64,000 nt of DNA from Hondaea fermentalgiana. Lineage: Eukaryota; Sar; Bigyra; Thraustochytrida; Thraustochytriidae. Positions 37,284 through 47,047 of this stretch are shown here, piece after piece. A program made the translations under genes and the position numbers. Position 1 is the first letter of the stretch. Every line of letters starts with the position of its first letter. The stretch lies in contig NPFB01000063.1 of the NCBI GenBank assembly GCA_014084085.1, forward strand, positions 31,734 to 95,733. Direction: 5' to 3'. The notes beneath the pieces were generated by a model. The model saw only the letters and a list, made by a program, of their open reading frames with translations. It ran no database searches and was not told the origin of the DNA.

Positions 37284-40200
37284 ATGGTGGACCTGGCGGC
37301 GGCGGCGGAGGCGGCGGCCAACACGGGCACGCCGCCACCGACGATGACGCCGCCCGACAAGTCGCAGGTGGAGGAGTCCCTGCTCCTGTACGGCGGGCTC
37401 GTGGCCCTGTCGCTGGCGCTGTACTCGGTGCTGCGGAAACGCTGCTCGCGCGTCATGATACCCGCGGCGAAGCACGGCGACGTCCCTGCGTCGAGAGAGC
37501 TCGACGCGTACCTGCTGGCCGATGGCGCGAATGGCGAGAAGCCGCGCAACAACGGTGGCGAGGTCTCCACGCCCCCGCTGCGCCCCAGCGAGGCGCGCGG
37601 ACACGGTCGCGGCCGCGGCCGCAACCGCGACCGGCACGACCCTCGCGACGAAAATACATGCGGATGCTGGAGCTGGTTCACGAGGTGCAAGGCGTGCGGG
37701 TGTTCTGGCAGCCTCGCCTCGCTCGACATGTCGTGGTCCTGGAAGGCTCTTGCACTGCGCGAGCGAGATCTTGTGCGAATCGCGGGGCTTGACGCCTACA
37801 TCTTTTTGCGCGTGGTGCGTTTCTGCTGGGCAGTCATGACCGGGTATGCGGTGGTAGCTCTTGTCTTTCTCATTCCCGTTTACCTTGGGCAGCCAATGCC
37901 CGCACGTTGCAAATCGGTGTGCGAGTCCCAAGCCTCGGCTCACCACAGCGTCACGGCGGACCCGGATGACCCGTGGGATGCGGCAAGCTGTATCTGTAGC
38001 GACATTGATCGGGCCAGCATGGCCAACATCGCCGCTGGATCGAGCGCGCTGTGGACGCCGGTTCTTGTCATGTACATCTTTACCATGTCGACACTTTGGG
38101 CCACGAGTGTAGAGTATCGCGCCATGGTCAGGATCAAGCGGCGCTACTGGAGTTCTGCGCCCCCAGAGGCGTACTCTGTTCTCGTCGAACATCTTCCTCC
38201 ACGTCTTTGCGACCGGTCGGGTCGACTTCTCTACGAGTACTTTGATCGTGTCTTTCCAGACCGCGTCTTCGCAGTGAGCATGGTCGACACAGGCACTGAC
38301 TTGAGCCGTCGTCTTCGAGGGATCGGCGTGCAACGGAACAAAGCCCTTTGGAAGCTCGAGCACGCCACGGTGGACTACTACCGGGCGCAGGAACACGTCC
38401 TGGCGCCGCAACAGGGGTGCTGCGGGGGTTCTTGCTGCACGAACAGGAGCTCTTCCAATGGGTCAGCAACCAGCAAGGCGCTCAAATGCTGGCACTGCCT
38501 GATGTACTGCGTAACGTGCGGGAAGCTCCCGTATCCTGATGCCTCGCAAGTTCGCCAGATGCGCTCGCACGTGGAAAACCTCGAGGAGTCCTTGGAGGAT
38601 CTGAATGCAGAGTTTGCAATTGCACGGAATGAATATCATCAGTTGTGCAATACGGTGGGCAAGTTTTCGGCAACGAACGGTGCCCGAAGAATGGACTCTT
38701 TTAAGTCGTTTGGATCTTTGACGGACAGCCTGGACGAATCGTTTTCGGTCCTCGAGCGTGGCCAGACTGGCGGCGCCTCGGTGGCTGAGCCGCCACCGAG
38801 CCCCTCGCGGCCAGACAAGAGCAAGTTCTCTCCTTCGGGGGCCGCCGTCGATGAGCAGTCAAATGGCGGGGACGACGGCACGGCGACGCGTCTGCTTCCG
38901 CGCGATGAAGATGCCTTTTTTTCAAGCGCCTTTGTGACCTTTCGCACGCTCAAGGCAAGCACGGTTGCGTCGCAAACGCAGATCGACGATAAGTCGGACA
39001 TGCGCGTGGTGCCTGCTCCTGAACCTCTCGATGTGGCATGGGACAACCTCGGCATGACCACGCATGAACGAGTGGTGCGTCGTGCTGTGACCAAGACAGT
39101 CTTTTATCTTCTGGTCGTCTTTTGGGGTGTACTCACGTCTGTGGTAGGAGCAAGTACGTCAACGCCTGCGCTTGCGCGGCAGATTCCGGCCATCAAGAGT
39201 TTGCTGGAAAAGTATCCGCATCTAGCTGGGTACATGGACATGCTTGCGCCTCTGGTTCTGGTGTCCTTGGTTGGTGTGGTGAACCCGTTGATGAGTCTTT
39301 TGGCACGCTTTGAGGGCCGGATCTCGGAAAGCGCAGCGGACAAGCGTGCAATGGAAAGGTACTTTATCTTTCTCGTCGTCCAGGTCTTTCTGTTTTACAG
39401 TATTGCAGGAACAGTCTTCAAGACGCTGGTTGAGATTTTGCAGCAACCAAGCCGAATTGTGAGCACGCTGGGGTCGAGCCTGCCGCGCAATGCTGCATTT
39501 TACTTGCAGTTTGTGGTGGTGAAGCTGTTTTGGATGCTATGTTTTGAGCTCCTCCGCGTGGCAGATGTGATTCTGGCGCTTTTGCGGCGATTGGTGGCAG
39601 GCCTGCCTCGCACAGAGCGCGAACGTATTTCTCTCTTTTGCGGATGTTTTGAGTTAACGTACCCGGGGCCAATAAGCATTCCCTCGACGCTCTCGCAGGT
39701 CCTGCTCGTGTACTTTATCTCGATCGTGTACGCGGTCATTCAGCCGCTCATTGTGCTTGTAGCCTTTTGCTTCTTTGCACTTGCCAACGTGTGCTACTCG
39801 ACGATCTTGACAAGCGCCACCAAGCAGATGTACGACAGTGGAGGTCGATTTTGGTGGAATTCAGCGTATCGCTGCATCGTCGGCGGCCTCGTCACTGCCC
39901 AGCTCACGCTCATGGGTGTGATGGTCATCAAAGGGTCGATTGGCATGGCAATTCCTCTTTGGTTTTTGGTGTTTGGGACGATCTTTGTGGCTTACAAATT
40001 AGAGGCCCGCTACGCAACGCTGGTATCGACACTACCAATGCATCTGGCAGCGGAGCTTGATGAGATCGCGTCAGAAAACACAGTGGAGGTCCGACCTGCA
40101 TTGTGGCAGTACGGTTCCAAGACGTTTCCTGGAACTGAGGGTCCCGAGGCGTTCTACAACATCTTGCGACCCTCTTCGGCACGTTCCCAAGCCGCCAGTG

Positions 40201-40316
40201 CCCCGGCGCAACACGTGTACTGCTTTGACCACCCCGTGTTGCAGGAGCAAACAAGGGTGAAGCCCTTTGAGCTCCGTCGCGCCCCCTCGTCTCGCTACGG
40301 CACACTTACTCCTTAG
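37284..40316 (+). CDS. OSCA/CSC1/TMEM63-family mechanosensitive or osmosensitive channel
   Basis: 1010 aa from ATG 37284 (GCGATGGTG); upstream frame is low-complexity. TM0 lies near residues 34-50, followed by a Cys-rich cytosolic loop (CGCWSWFTRCKACGC), then TM1-2 (FCWAVMTGYAVVALVFLI; IAAGSSALWTPVLVMYIFTM). The large cytosolic domain holds the RRM-like strand YSVLVEHLPPRL and its partner AFVTFRTLKASTVA, interrupted by a long Ser/Pro-rich insert (~480-600). The pore region (RSN1_7TM/DUF221) starts at EPLDVAWDNLGMTTHERVVRR and includes LLARFEGRISESAADKRAMERYFIFLVVQVFLFY and SLPRNAAFYLQFVVVK, matching OSCA core helices M3-M10. A Cys-rich stretch (GCCGGSCCTNRSS, near 378-390) is unusual. Family members are cation channels gated by membrane tension or hyperosmolality. 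The tail after the last TM is short and polar. Confidence 0.92.
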   Translation: MVDLAAAAEAAANTGTPPPTMTPPDKSQVEESLLLYGGLVALSLALYSVLRKRCSRVMIPAAKHGDVPASRELDAYLLADGANGEKPRNNGGEVSTPPLRPSEARGHGRGRGRNRDRHDPRDENTCGCWSWFTRCKACGCSGSLASLDMSWSWKALALRERDLVRIAGLDAYIFLRVVRFCWAVMTGYAVVALVFLIPVYLGQPMPARCKSVCESQASAHHSVTADPDDPWDAASCICSDIDRASMANIAAGSSALWTPVLVMYIFTMSTLWATSVEYRAMVRIKRRYWSSAPPEAYSVLVEHLPPRLCDRSGRLLYEYFDRVFPDRVFAVSMVDTGTDLSRRLRGIGVQRNKALWKLEHATVDYYRAQEHVLAPQQGCCGGSCCTNRSSSNGSATSKALKCWHCLMYCVTCGKLPYPDASQVRQMRSHVENLEESLEDLNAEFAIARNEYHQLCNTVGKFSATNGARRMDSFKSFGSLTDSLDESFSVLERGQTGGASVAEPPPSPSRPDKSKFSPSGAAVDEQSNGGDDGTATRLLPRDEDAFFSSAFVTFRTLKASTVASQTQIDDKSDMRVVPAPEPLDVAWDNLGMTTHERVVRRAVTKTVFYLLVVFWGVLTSVVGASTSTPALARQIPAIKSLLEKYPHLAGYMDMLAPLVLVSLVGVVNPLMSLLARFEGRISESAADKRAMERYFIFLVVQVFLFYSIAGTVFKTLVEILQQPSRIVSTLGSSLPRNAAFYLQFVVVKLFWMLCFELLRVADVILALLRRLVAGLPRTERERISLFCGCFELTYPGPISIPSTLSQVLLVYFISIVYAVIQPLIVLVAFCFFALANVCYSTILTSATKQMYDSGGRFWWNSAYRCIVGGLVTAQLTLMGVMVIKGSIGMAIPLWFLVFGTIFVAYKLEARYATLVSTLPMHLAAELDEIASENTVEVRPALWQYGSKTFPGTEGPEAFYNILRPSSARSQAASAPAQHVYCFDHPVLQEQTRVKPFELRRAPSSRYGTLTP

Positions 40317-40573
40317 GAAACGAGGCGAACCAAATCGAAATTTAGCAGTGCAGCAAAGCACGCGATACAAACAGTCTTGTTTCAAGTAACTTTTCTTATA
40401 CCAATGTTTCTACGCTTTCAATGTTTTCTTCTCTGACTTTTTGATTGTTCGAATGGCTTTCACTTTCATTCCACTCTAGGTCTTCTTGCTCCTATTATTT
40501 TCCTCTATTCTTGCGCAGCGTGAAGAAGCAAGCATCCTCTTTCTTTCTTTCTTTCTTTCTTCTACTACTGGTT
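40317..40573. other. Convergent 3' gap, OSCA channel / TPR-Aha1N
   Basis: 257 bp pyrimidine-rich, AT-richer sequence with a TTTCTTTCTTTC run (~40540-40560). No gene. Confidence 0.6.
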
Positions 40574-40578
40574 TTATT
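40573..40578 (-). terminator. AATAAA overlapping the stop codon of the TPR-Aha1N gene
   Basis: On the minus strand the final codons read CAA TAA A, so the stop codon TAA (40574-40576) is inside an AATAAA hexamer. Candidate poly(A) signal with a very short 3' UTR. Confidence 0.4.
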
Positions 40579-41872
40579 GAATTTTTCGAAACTCGACTGC
40601 CCATTTGTTGAGAGCCTCGTTGACCTTGGCAAGAAGACCAGACTTGGTATCCATGAGCGTCTTGGAGATCACCGCCTGGTTGGCACCGGCCTTTTCGCGG
40701 TTGCTCCAGCGAAGCTCGGCCTCGACGACGCCATCGGAAGGGTCGCCAGACACTTCGTCGGCCGAGACATCCGGGAGGAAAATCGTGCCCGAGACGGTCT
40801 TGCCGAGGCAGGCAACGGACCAGGCAACATCCAGACTGTAGTCAAACATGTGGCGCTTTTTGCCACGCGTAAATGTGATGGAAGCGTCACCATCGATATT
40901 TTTCAGGTCAGTGACCTTGAGGGTTCCGGACTCAGCGTCGCCGTCGCTATCGACCAGCTGCACGGGGCACGAGAGACTCTCAAGATACTCTTTGAGCTTT
41001 GGCTCGGCCCATTTGGACATAGGACGTTCCTCAAATGTACCACCATGGTTCCAAGCAGATGCACCTTTGCTCGCAAGCTCTTGTTCCTTGGCCAGGATCG
41101 CCTCGGCTTCTTCGCTGACCTGCTTGGGTTTGTTGTCCTTGAGCATTTCCTTTTCTTCTTCGGTGAGCTCGCGGTTGAAAAAGGTAGTCTTGCGGCCGTC
41201 CGGCAGCGTGCGATATCCGCGGAGGCTGAGATCGATCTCCCCGTCCTTTTCTGAGGACGAGGACTTTTTCTTGGCAGCGGCGGCCCCGGAGGCTTGGTCC
41301 TTGGAGACCTCGACGATGCGCTTGGAGACGACCTTGTCCTTGGCAAGTTCTGCCCGCTCCTTGGCCTTTTGTTCTGCCTCGGCGGCCTCGCGCTTCTTCT
41401 TTTGCTCGAGCTTTTGGCGGCGCTCGGGCATCGCCTTAATTTCCTGTTGCGCAGCCTTGTTGTCGGGCTCGAGCTCGAGGATCTTTTCAAAGCGTTTCTG
41501 TGCCTCGTCGAGCTTTTCGAGACCGACCTCGGCCTTACCGGCGCGGAACCAGGCCTTGGTCCACGAAGCGTCAAGCTCGATGGCGGCCTCGGCATCCTCG
41601 AGGGCGTCCTTGAAGCGTCCCATCATGAGGCGTGCCATGGCACGGTTGCCAAAGAGGGCCGGAATTTTGGAGTCATGCTCGATGGCCTTGCTGTACAGGA
41701 CGTCGGCCTCGGGGAGCGACTTTGCCGAAAACGCAGCATTACCGCGGCGCTTGAGCTCGTCGACGAGCCTTTGCCGGGCCTCGTCCGAGTCTGGCGCCGC
41801 GTTCAGGACGTCGTTGTGTTGGTTGCTCGCGTAGAAGGCCGCCGCGCCGTTGTTGGGCCCGCTTTCGCCCAT
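40574..41872 (-). CDS. TPR + Aha1 N-terminal domain fusion, predicted Hsp90 co-chaperone
   Basis: 432 aa from ATG 41872 (MGESGPNN); the 117 upstream in-frame codons are low-complexity leader. Residues ~37-140 are three TPR motifs with a complete carboxylate clamp: K41-x3-N45, N76 and K106-x3-R110, as in HOP and CHIP TPRs that bind the EEVD tail of Hsp90/Hsp70. A charged coiled coil follows (~150-195), then a short conserved-looking module (LRGYRTLPDGRKTTFFNREL, ~217-236). Residues ~272-430 match the Aha1 N-terminal domain (SAWNHGGTFEERPMSKWAEPKL, GDASITFTRGKKRHMFDYSL); in Aha1 this domain binds the Hsp90 middle domain and stimulates its ATPase. The Aha1 C-terminal (AHSA1) domain is absent. 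The fusion would place an EEVD anchor and an ATPase activator in one chain. Cytosolic. Confidence 0.88.
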   Translation of the reverse strand: MGESGPNNGAAAFYASNQHNDVLNAAPDSDEARQRLVDELKRRGNAAFSAKSLPEADVLYSKAIEHDSKIPALFGNRAMARLMMGRFKDALEDAEAAIELDASWTKAWFRAGKAEVGLEKLDEAQKRFEKILELEPDNKAAQQEIKAMPERRQKLEQKKKREAAEAEQKAKERAELAKDKVVSKRIVEVSKDQASGAAAAKKKSSSSEKDGEIDLSLRGYRTLPDGRKTTFFNRELTEEEKEMLKDNKPKQVSEEAEAILAKEQELASKGASAWNHGGTFEERPMSKWAEPKLKEYLESLSCPVQLVDSDGDAESGTLKVTDLKNIDGDASITFTRGKKRHMFDYSLDVAWSVACLGKTVSGTIFLPDVSADEVSGDPSDGVVEAELRWSNREKAGANQAVISKTLMDTKSGLLAKVNEALNKWAVEFRKIQ

Positions 41873-42872
41873 GCTTCCTTCGCTCTCACTCGCTCGTGAG
41901 CACAGCAACCTTTTCGCGCCGTCCGTCCGTCCGCTCGCTCGTCCGTCGCCGCTCCCGCGCCGTCTGTTCTGGCTGCAGCTGTGCGCGCCGGAGACAGAAC
42001 AGAAGAGAAGAGGTCTGCTTTGCTTGCCGCCCTCGAGCGTCTCTCTCTCTCTCCCTGGGCGGCACGTTTTCGCGAAAACCTGCGCGTCGCGCACACCTAT
42101 GTCCTCGCGCGGACCCCAGTGCGTACCGCCGCTCCTGTCGCGTTGCGCAGTCTCCGAGCGGGTTGCGCGGTCCGCCGGAAGGCGGCTGGCTGCGAGCAAG
42201 CGAGCAAGCAAGCAAGCAGGCAAGCAAGCAAGCCTCGAACTCCGCGCGCGCTGTCTGGTCCTCGACGCGCCCGAGCCCCGCGCCGCGCACGCCCTCGCGC
42301 TCGCAGCGGGCCCGCCGAGGTCCCCGCCCCGCCTCCGTCAGGCTCGACGCCGGGCTCGGCGCAGGCTGGGGTCGCGGCGGCTGGAGAAGTGGAGGCGGAA
42401 CCGACTCGACGACGAGGACGACCACGAGGGCGACCTCCTCGCTCGCCGCTCGCGCTCGCAGAGAGAGGCAAGAGGCGGGGCCTTGCTCGCCAGCGCGTAC
42501 GTGCGGAGAACTTGCGGAGAGGAGAGGAGAGGAGAGCTCGCGGGTTTTGTAGAGCGAGCGTGCTGGACGCGGCAGAGAAACGTGTGGCTTGGCAGCGCAG
42601 CTTCGCTTGTGGAGTGCAGAGCTTTTTTCTTTTTTTTTTTTTTCTCCTTTTGGGGTTGTAGAACGCTTTACTTCTTCGACTCGACTGCCCTCGTCTGCGT
42701 GTTTGCTGGCGCGAAGAGGCACTACGCTTGCAAGACCTTGGACTGACGTGAACGTACGACGCCGAGTGTAGACACCAACCGCGTGTCGTTCACACGAAGC
42801 TCGCGCAGATTGTGCATAATAGCGCGGCAGTCCGTTGGGAAAAAAAAGTAAGGGACAGAAAAGGAAAGAAAG
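41873..42872. promoter_or_regulatory. Divergent promoter interval, TPR-Aha1N / NF-YC
   Basis: 1.0 kb GC-rich interval with CAAGCAAGCAAGCAAG runs (~42197-42232), a GGAGAGGAGAGGAGAG run (~42520) and a T14-15 tract (~42630). Overlapping Arg/Ala/Ser-rich frames are shadows. Both promoters and leaders lie here. Confidence 0.5.
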
Positions 42873-43400
42873 ATGAACTACAACATGAGCATCAACCACC
42901 CGATGGCGCGTACGCAGGAGTTCGCCCAGATGGTAGCCAAGCTAGACGAGCTGTGGAAATCGCAACAGGCAGAAATGGAGTCTCTTGGCGCCGGCTCGAA
43001 GCAGGATTTTAAGCACCACAATGACCTTCCCTTGGCCCGTATCAAGCGTATCATGAAGTCCGACGAAGACGTACGCATGATCAGCGCAGAGGCGCCTATT
43101 CTTTTTGCCAAGGCATGCGAACTCTTTATTTTGGAGCTAACGGTACGTGCGTATGCCTTTTCGGAATTTCACAAGCGCAACGGGCTTGAAAAGGAGGACA
43201 TTTTGCACGTGCTCGAGGCGACGGACATCTTTGACTTCTTGGCTGAGGTGATCATCAATCATCCCAAGGCAGGTGGCGGCGGCGGCAGTGGTGCGATCAT
43301 GGGTGGCGCAACTGGTGCCTCTGCTTCGGGCTCCTCCGCGGCCATGGGCAATGGCGCGGGCGCTTCTGCCTCAAATGTCAAGCATGAGCATGTAGAATAA
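42873..43400 (+). CDS. NFYC: NF-YC / HAP5, CCAAT-binding factor histone-fold subunit
   Basis: 175 aa. The histone-fold core (~50-130) has the family hallmark LPLARIKRIMKSDEDVRMISAEAPILFAKACELFI, followed by the ELTVRAY helix and a C-terminal helix with EATDIFDFL. The N-terminal helix carries FAQMVAKLDELWKSQQAEM, typical of NF-YC. After the fold comes a Gly/Ala/Ser-rich, probably disordered tail. With NF-YB it forms an H2A/H2B-like dimer that recruits NF-YA to CCAAT boxes; no NF-YA or NF-YB gene is in the window. The ATG at 42873 follows a purine-rich leader (GGAAAGAAAGATG). Compact gene, no intron seen. Assignment is secure. Confidence 0.96.
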   Translation: MNYNMSINHPMARTQEFAQMVAKLDELWKSQQAEMESLGAGSKQDFKHHNDLPLARIKRIMKSDEDVRMISAEAPILFAKACELFILELTVRAYAFSEFHKRNGLEKEDILHVLEATDIFDFLAEVIINHPKAGGGGGSGAIMGGATGASASGSSAAMGNGAGASASNVKHEHVE

Positions 43401-43401
43401 A
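43396..43401 (+). terminator. AATAAA overlapping the stop codon of NF-YC
   Basis: The coding end reads GTA GAA TAA A, so the stop TAA (43398-43400) is part of an AATAAA hexamer. Candidate poly(A) signal. Confidence 0.4.
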
Positions 43402-43689
43402 GATCAAATAATATCGCAACTTTGTTTCATCGTGATCGCGAAAAGATCTCCGAAGTCACCACGTGTACTCGACGCGCGATGGTGTGTGTCGTGAAAACGC
43501 CAGGATGATCATCACTTTGCGTGTCGAGACTGAGAATCATGTCGCCAGCAAGATGTCAGGTCAAATAGTTGTGAATGACTGGCTTCGAATTGATTTTTGC
43601 AAGTTTGGAACTGTTGATGCTTGGACCCATGAGAACAGGGTATCCACGCAACGAGACAGCACAACCTTCTCATTTGTTTCGGAATTTTT

Positions 43690-44390
43690 CGAGAAACGCA
43701 TGAAGGCTTTTTTTAACGACTTTGTTCATACAGCTGTCAGAGGATCGTCCTGGTGATGCTTCGACAAGCAAAGGGGCATCTTTCGACGACTATGTTCGAA
43801 CGGCTCTCATTGAATTCAGGAAATAATCGTCTTGGCGGTTCCGCGTCGTGCATGAAGCTCAGAGAGCTGTTCTGCGTTGGCAAAAAGTTGACGGCTTTGC
43901 GCTTTCATGCATCCCATGTAGGTTATGCTTAAAGAGCTGTCATGAAAGGCCAGAAATTTGTTGTGTCAACGCTTTCATGCATCTATTGACGACCGGGATC
44001 ACGAGGTCAACATCCAAAGCCAAGAATTCGTCGACTCAACGTTTTTCGTGAAAGAAAGGCATTCATGAACAACTATGCTCAAGTATCTGTCGCCAAAAGG
44101 CCAAAAGATGGTCGAACCAGCGTTTTAGCAACGTGCACGGAGGCATCTGTGCTCAAGCAGCCGGGTCAGCTGGCAAGACTGATGTATTGAACCGCGTGTC
44201 AATTAGTTCTTTCAAAGCAAGCCTGAGAAGCCGATGTCCGCGACTGGCATGGGGCCCATCCGACAATGGCTGTGATGAAGCAGCTGTCAAGGCCCGCATG
44301 GATCGACGTGCGTCTCAGATTTGAAAGCAATCGAAAGATTGTTGTCCCAGCCAGGGTTTTCGCGACGCGCATGGAGGCAACGCAGGCTGC
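43690..44390. repeat. Degenerate tandem array, unit about 63-83 bp
   Basis: Diverged copies recur of a unit built from GCATGAAGGC, ACGACTATG(C/T)TC, (A/G)GCTGTCA and AAAGGCCAGAAATTGT blocks. The GCTGTCA-like anchor occurs at 43733, 43803, 43866, 43936, ~44086 and 44283, with intervening weaker copies. Spacing is irregular and copies are strongly mutated, so this is an old array. No protein frame spans it. Confidence 0.5.
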
Positions 44391-44676
44391 TCCATCAGAT
44401 GAAATGGGCCGGGCCGCCTCGCCGCGTGCGTCGTTGCCTTGCGCGTCAAACGATGAAGGCAAAAACTCGTTTGCGCATTCGTGGTGGCGAGCTCCAATTT
44501 CTGGCGCGCGTCCCCTTTCTAACGCAGCAAACGATTCGCCCTGCACGAAAGCAAGGATTTCCGAATCTCCGGAAAATGGGGCATGCGCGCAAAGTAGTAG
44601 CTGGGCCGCGATGCGTGGTGTCCTACCTCCCTGAAGGAGAATCATACGAGCGAAACAGCGCTTACTATAGTTACAA

Positions 44677-44690
44677 CCCCCCCCCCCCCC
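44677..44690 (+). repeat. C14 homopolymer followed by a CT-rich tract
   Basis: Fourteen C in a row, then CTCTTCCCCTCTTCTCC-type pyrimidine sequence to about 44733. Such tracts are prone to length error in assembly. Confidence 0.8.
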
Positions 44691-44834
44691 TCTCTTCCCC
44701 TCTTCTCCTTTCTCGTCCTCCTCTTTTATCTCTCATGGCACGCTTAACACTGTATAAGGCCAAGCAAATTTGGGCGTGCGCCCTATCTTGGTCGGCCAGC
44801 CTCCCAAAGCGTTTGTCCCGACGTCTCATGCACG

Positions 44835-44860
44835 GGTCGCGTGCAGCTCGGCCGCAAGGA
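44835..44860 (+). repeat. 26-mer dispersed repeat, copy 1
   Basis: Reads GGTCGCGTGCAGCTCGGCCG plus CAAGGA. It differs by one base from copy 2. Surroundings are not duplicated obviously. Confidence 0.75.
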
Positions 44861-44963
44861 ATTCCGGGGGCCGCGACGGGGACGCCGACCAAGTATTTGA
44901 ACGCACAGTCGTTTTGCCAAAGCATTTATGCAGAGCGAGATTTTCAGCCGTGGCATGGTGGCT

Positions 44964-44989
44964 GGTCGCGTGCAGCGCGGCCGCAAGGA
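44964..44989 (+). repeat. 26-mer dispersed repeat, copy 2
   Basis: Same 26-mer with GCAGCGCGGCCGC core (NotI-type palindrome GCGGCCGC), 129 bp after copy 1. Confidence 0.75.
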
Positions 44990-45126
44990 TGCTGGATGGG
45001 ATAGTGTCCCCGACGAGCCCGCATGTATGTAGAAACGAAAACTAATGCAAATGAGCCAGATTCATTTGTGTGGCACGAATGAAAACATGAATGCTGGTGG
45101 TTGAGGAGGGGGAGGGGAGGGGTCCA

Positions 45127-45152
45127 GGTCGCGTGCCGCGCGGCCGCAAGGA
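45127..45152 (+). repeat. 26-mer dispersed repeat, copy 3
   Basis: Third copy, GTGCCGCGCGGCCGC core, 163 bp after copy 2; one base differs from copy 2. Confidence 0.75.
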
Positions 45153-45420
45153 TACCAGAGTCGGTGACGAGGGCCTGGACGAATGAGCACAGAAACCCTG
45201 AGCTTGGTCGGTGTTCCGAACGTGCGGGAGTTGCGCGACGCTTCTCTCCTGCGCTTCCTTGGCTTCGCTACGTCCTCGGGGAAGCAACGCGGCGACCGGG
45301 GGTGCCGGCCAGCACTGCCGGATGGATGTCGGTGCTCGCTCGCAACTTTCAACAATCAATCTCGCCTGCACCACAGGCTGGAATCTAGGATAAGAGAGCA
45401 GCCAGCTCATCTCTTGAGAT

Positions 45421-45451
45421 TGGTTGGTTGGTGGGTGGGTTGGTTGGTTGC
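45421..45451 (+). repeat. (GGTT/GGTG)n microsatellite
   Basis: Imperfect 4 bp repeat TGGT/TGGG, about 31 bp. Confidence 0.8.
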
Positions 45452-46380
45452 TTCGTTGAAGCGGTTCAAGGAGACGTCTGCCTGACTGGTACAGCAAGCC
45501 TCTGCCAGCAGCGGTGGCGGCCAGCACCGGTCACGGAGAACAGCGCTCTGCTGTGGGGGAGATCGGGGCGCCATATTGATTCGCGGGTAGACAGGGGCAC
45601 CGACCAGCTCGATCTGCGGGGGCGGGGGGGGGGGCTCCGCGGCCCGCTGTGGGCGACGTGCTGGGCGACCTCCGCGACGCACGGGCGGCGCGCGCCGAGT
45701 ACGGCCCGGCTGGCCTCGGCCGCCTCGCCTTGGAGTGCAGTGCAGTAGGGCGGGGCCCGACCACCGACCGACCGACCTACCGACGGACGGACGACGCGCG
45801 CCCTTTTGCCTCGCCGACTGCCTGCGATCAAGCAAGCGAGCGAGCGAGCCAGCAACGCGAGGAAAATTCGCTTGCTTGCAGCAGAGGTGGCTCTGTTCAT
45901 GGCTGGCCACTGGCGAGAATGTCCTGGCCTGTCTGGCGCTGGTTCTTTCCCGACAGAGCCAGCCAGACCTACTGCTCGACCTGCAATCAACGAGAGAATA
46001 CTCCGCTCCGCTCCTTATCGTCACGGTGCCTTGATTGATTCATTTATTTGTCATGTGGCCTAGCCAACCAAACCCAACAAACCCAACCCAATCCAACTCA
46101 ACCCAACCCAGCCCATGGCCAGGCATCAATCATTCTGCTGCTCGCTCGGCCTCTCGCCGCTGCGGCCGCGGGCAACTCCCTCTTATGACTGACTCGCGAT
46201 GCGGCCCCGGTCGGCCGGCCGCGGAAGCAGAGTCGCGGCCGCCACCGATCACGGACCATAAATCAGCAAGCAAGCAAGCAAAGAAGTCAGGCGGCCCTGC
46301 ATTGGTCCATCCGAACAGCTATCTGGCGAAGGGTCCTCGAAGCCTGGCTAGCCGAGCAGGGAAGAGTGGCGGCAGCTGGC

Positions 46381-46408
46381 CGGCTGGCTGGCTGGCTGGC
46401 TGGCTGGT
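46381..46408 (+). repeat. (GGCT)n microsatellite
   Basis: About seven GGCT units. Confidence 0.85.
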
Positions 46409-46998
46409 GGCTAGGGCCGTCGCTGCAACGCTGGAGATGCCGGAAGCCGGGAGAGCAACCGATCGAAGGAAGGGTGCCAGTGCAAGCTTCCGTTCCGGCC
46501 GGGCGGCTTCACCGATAAACGCATTGTTTTGGGGCGGCTAGCCTTTCCGTGCGTCGTTTGCTGTATACTCGTCCGCGCTTCGCAGGCAGACCGAGCCAGC
46601 TTTTATTATGTTCGCGATCACAGTCAGTCAGTGCAGCGAGCGAGCGGGCTGGGCTTAGCGAACGGCGACTGGCTTGCAAGCACTCAATTCGGCTGGGGAG
46701 GGTCACCGAGCGGCCGCGACGGACAACCTATCTGTCCTTGGCAGATGACCTATCGAGACCAACAATCAACGGGCAACTGTAAACTGTCACCGCTGGGATC
46801 TCCTAGCTTGCGAGTTTTTTGGAGGTGCGTCCAGGCACCGTTGCCACTGGTGGTTGTGTGAAGCTCTTCTTTGCGGCTGCGGCCACCAGGACCATCACGG
46901 CTACCATCACGGCCACCAGGACCGTCACGGCCACCGCCTCGACCGCAGGGAATAAATGAATGAATGGGTGGTCTTGCTTGGACTGATTTGGTCTCGTA

Positions 46999-46999
<1 letters not shown>

Positions 47000-47047
<48 letters not shown>
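47000..47047 (+). repeat. (GGCT)n microsatellite
   Basis: Twelve consecutive GGCT units, the longest uninterrupted tetranucleotide run of this type in the window. Confidence 0.9.

Noticed and set aside
37029..38411. 460-codon antisense frame over the OSCA gene and its promoter
   Set aside because: Arg/Ala/His-rich shadow of the OSCA coding strand, crosses the TA-rich promoter tract, no family resemblance.
41886..42899. 337-codon minus-strand frame between TPR-Aha1N and NF-YC
   Set aside because: Overlaps the NF-YC start and consists of repeat-derived Arg/Ala/Leu-rich sequence.
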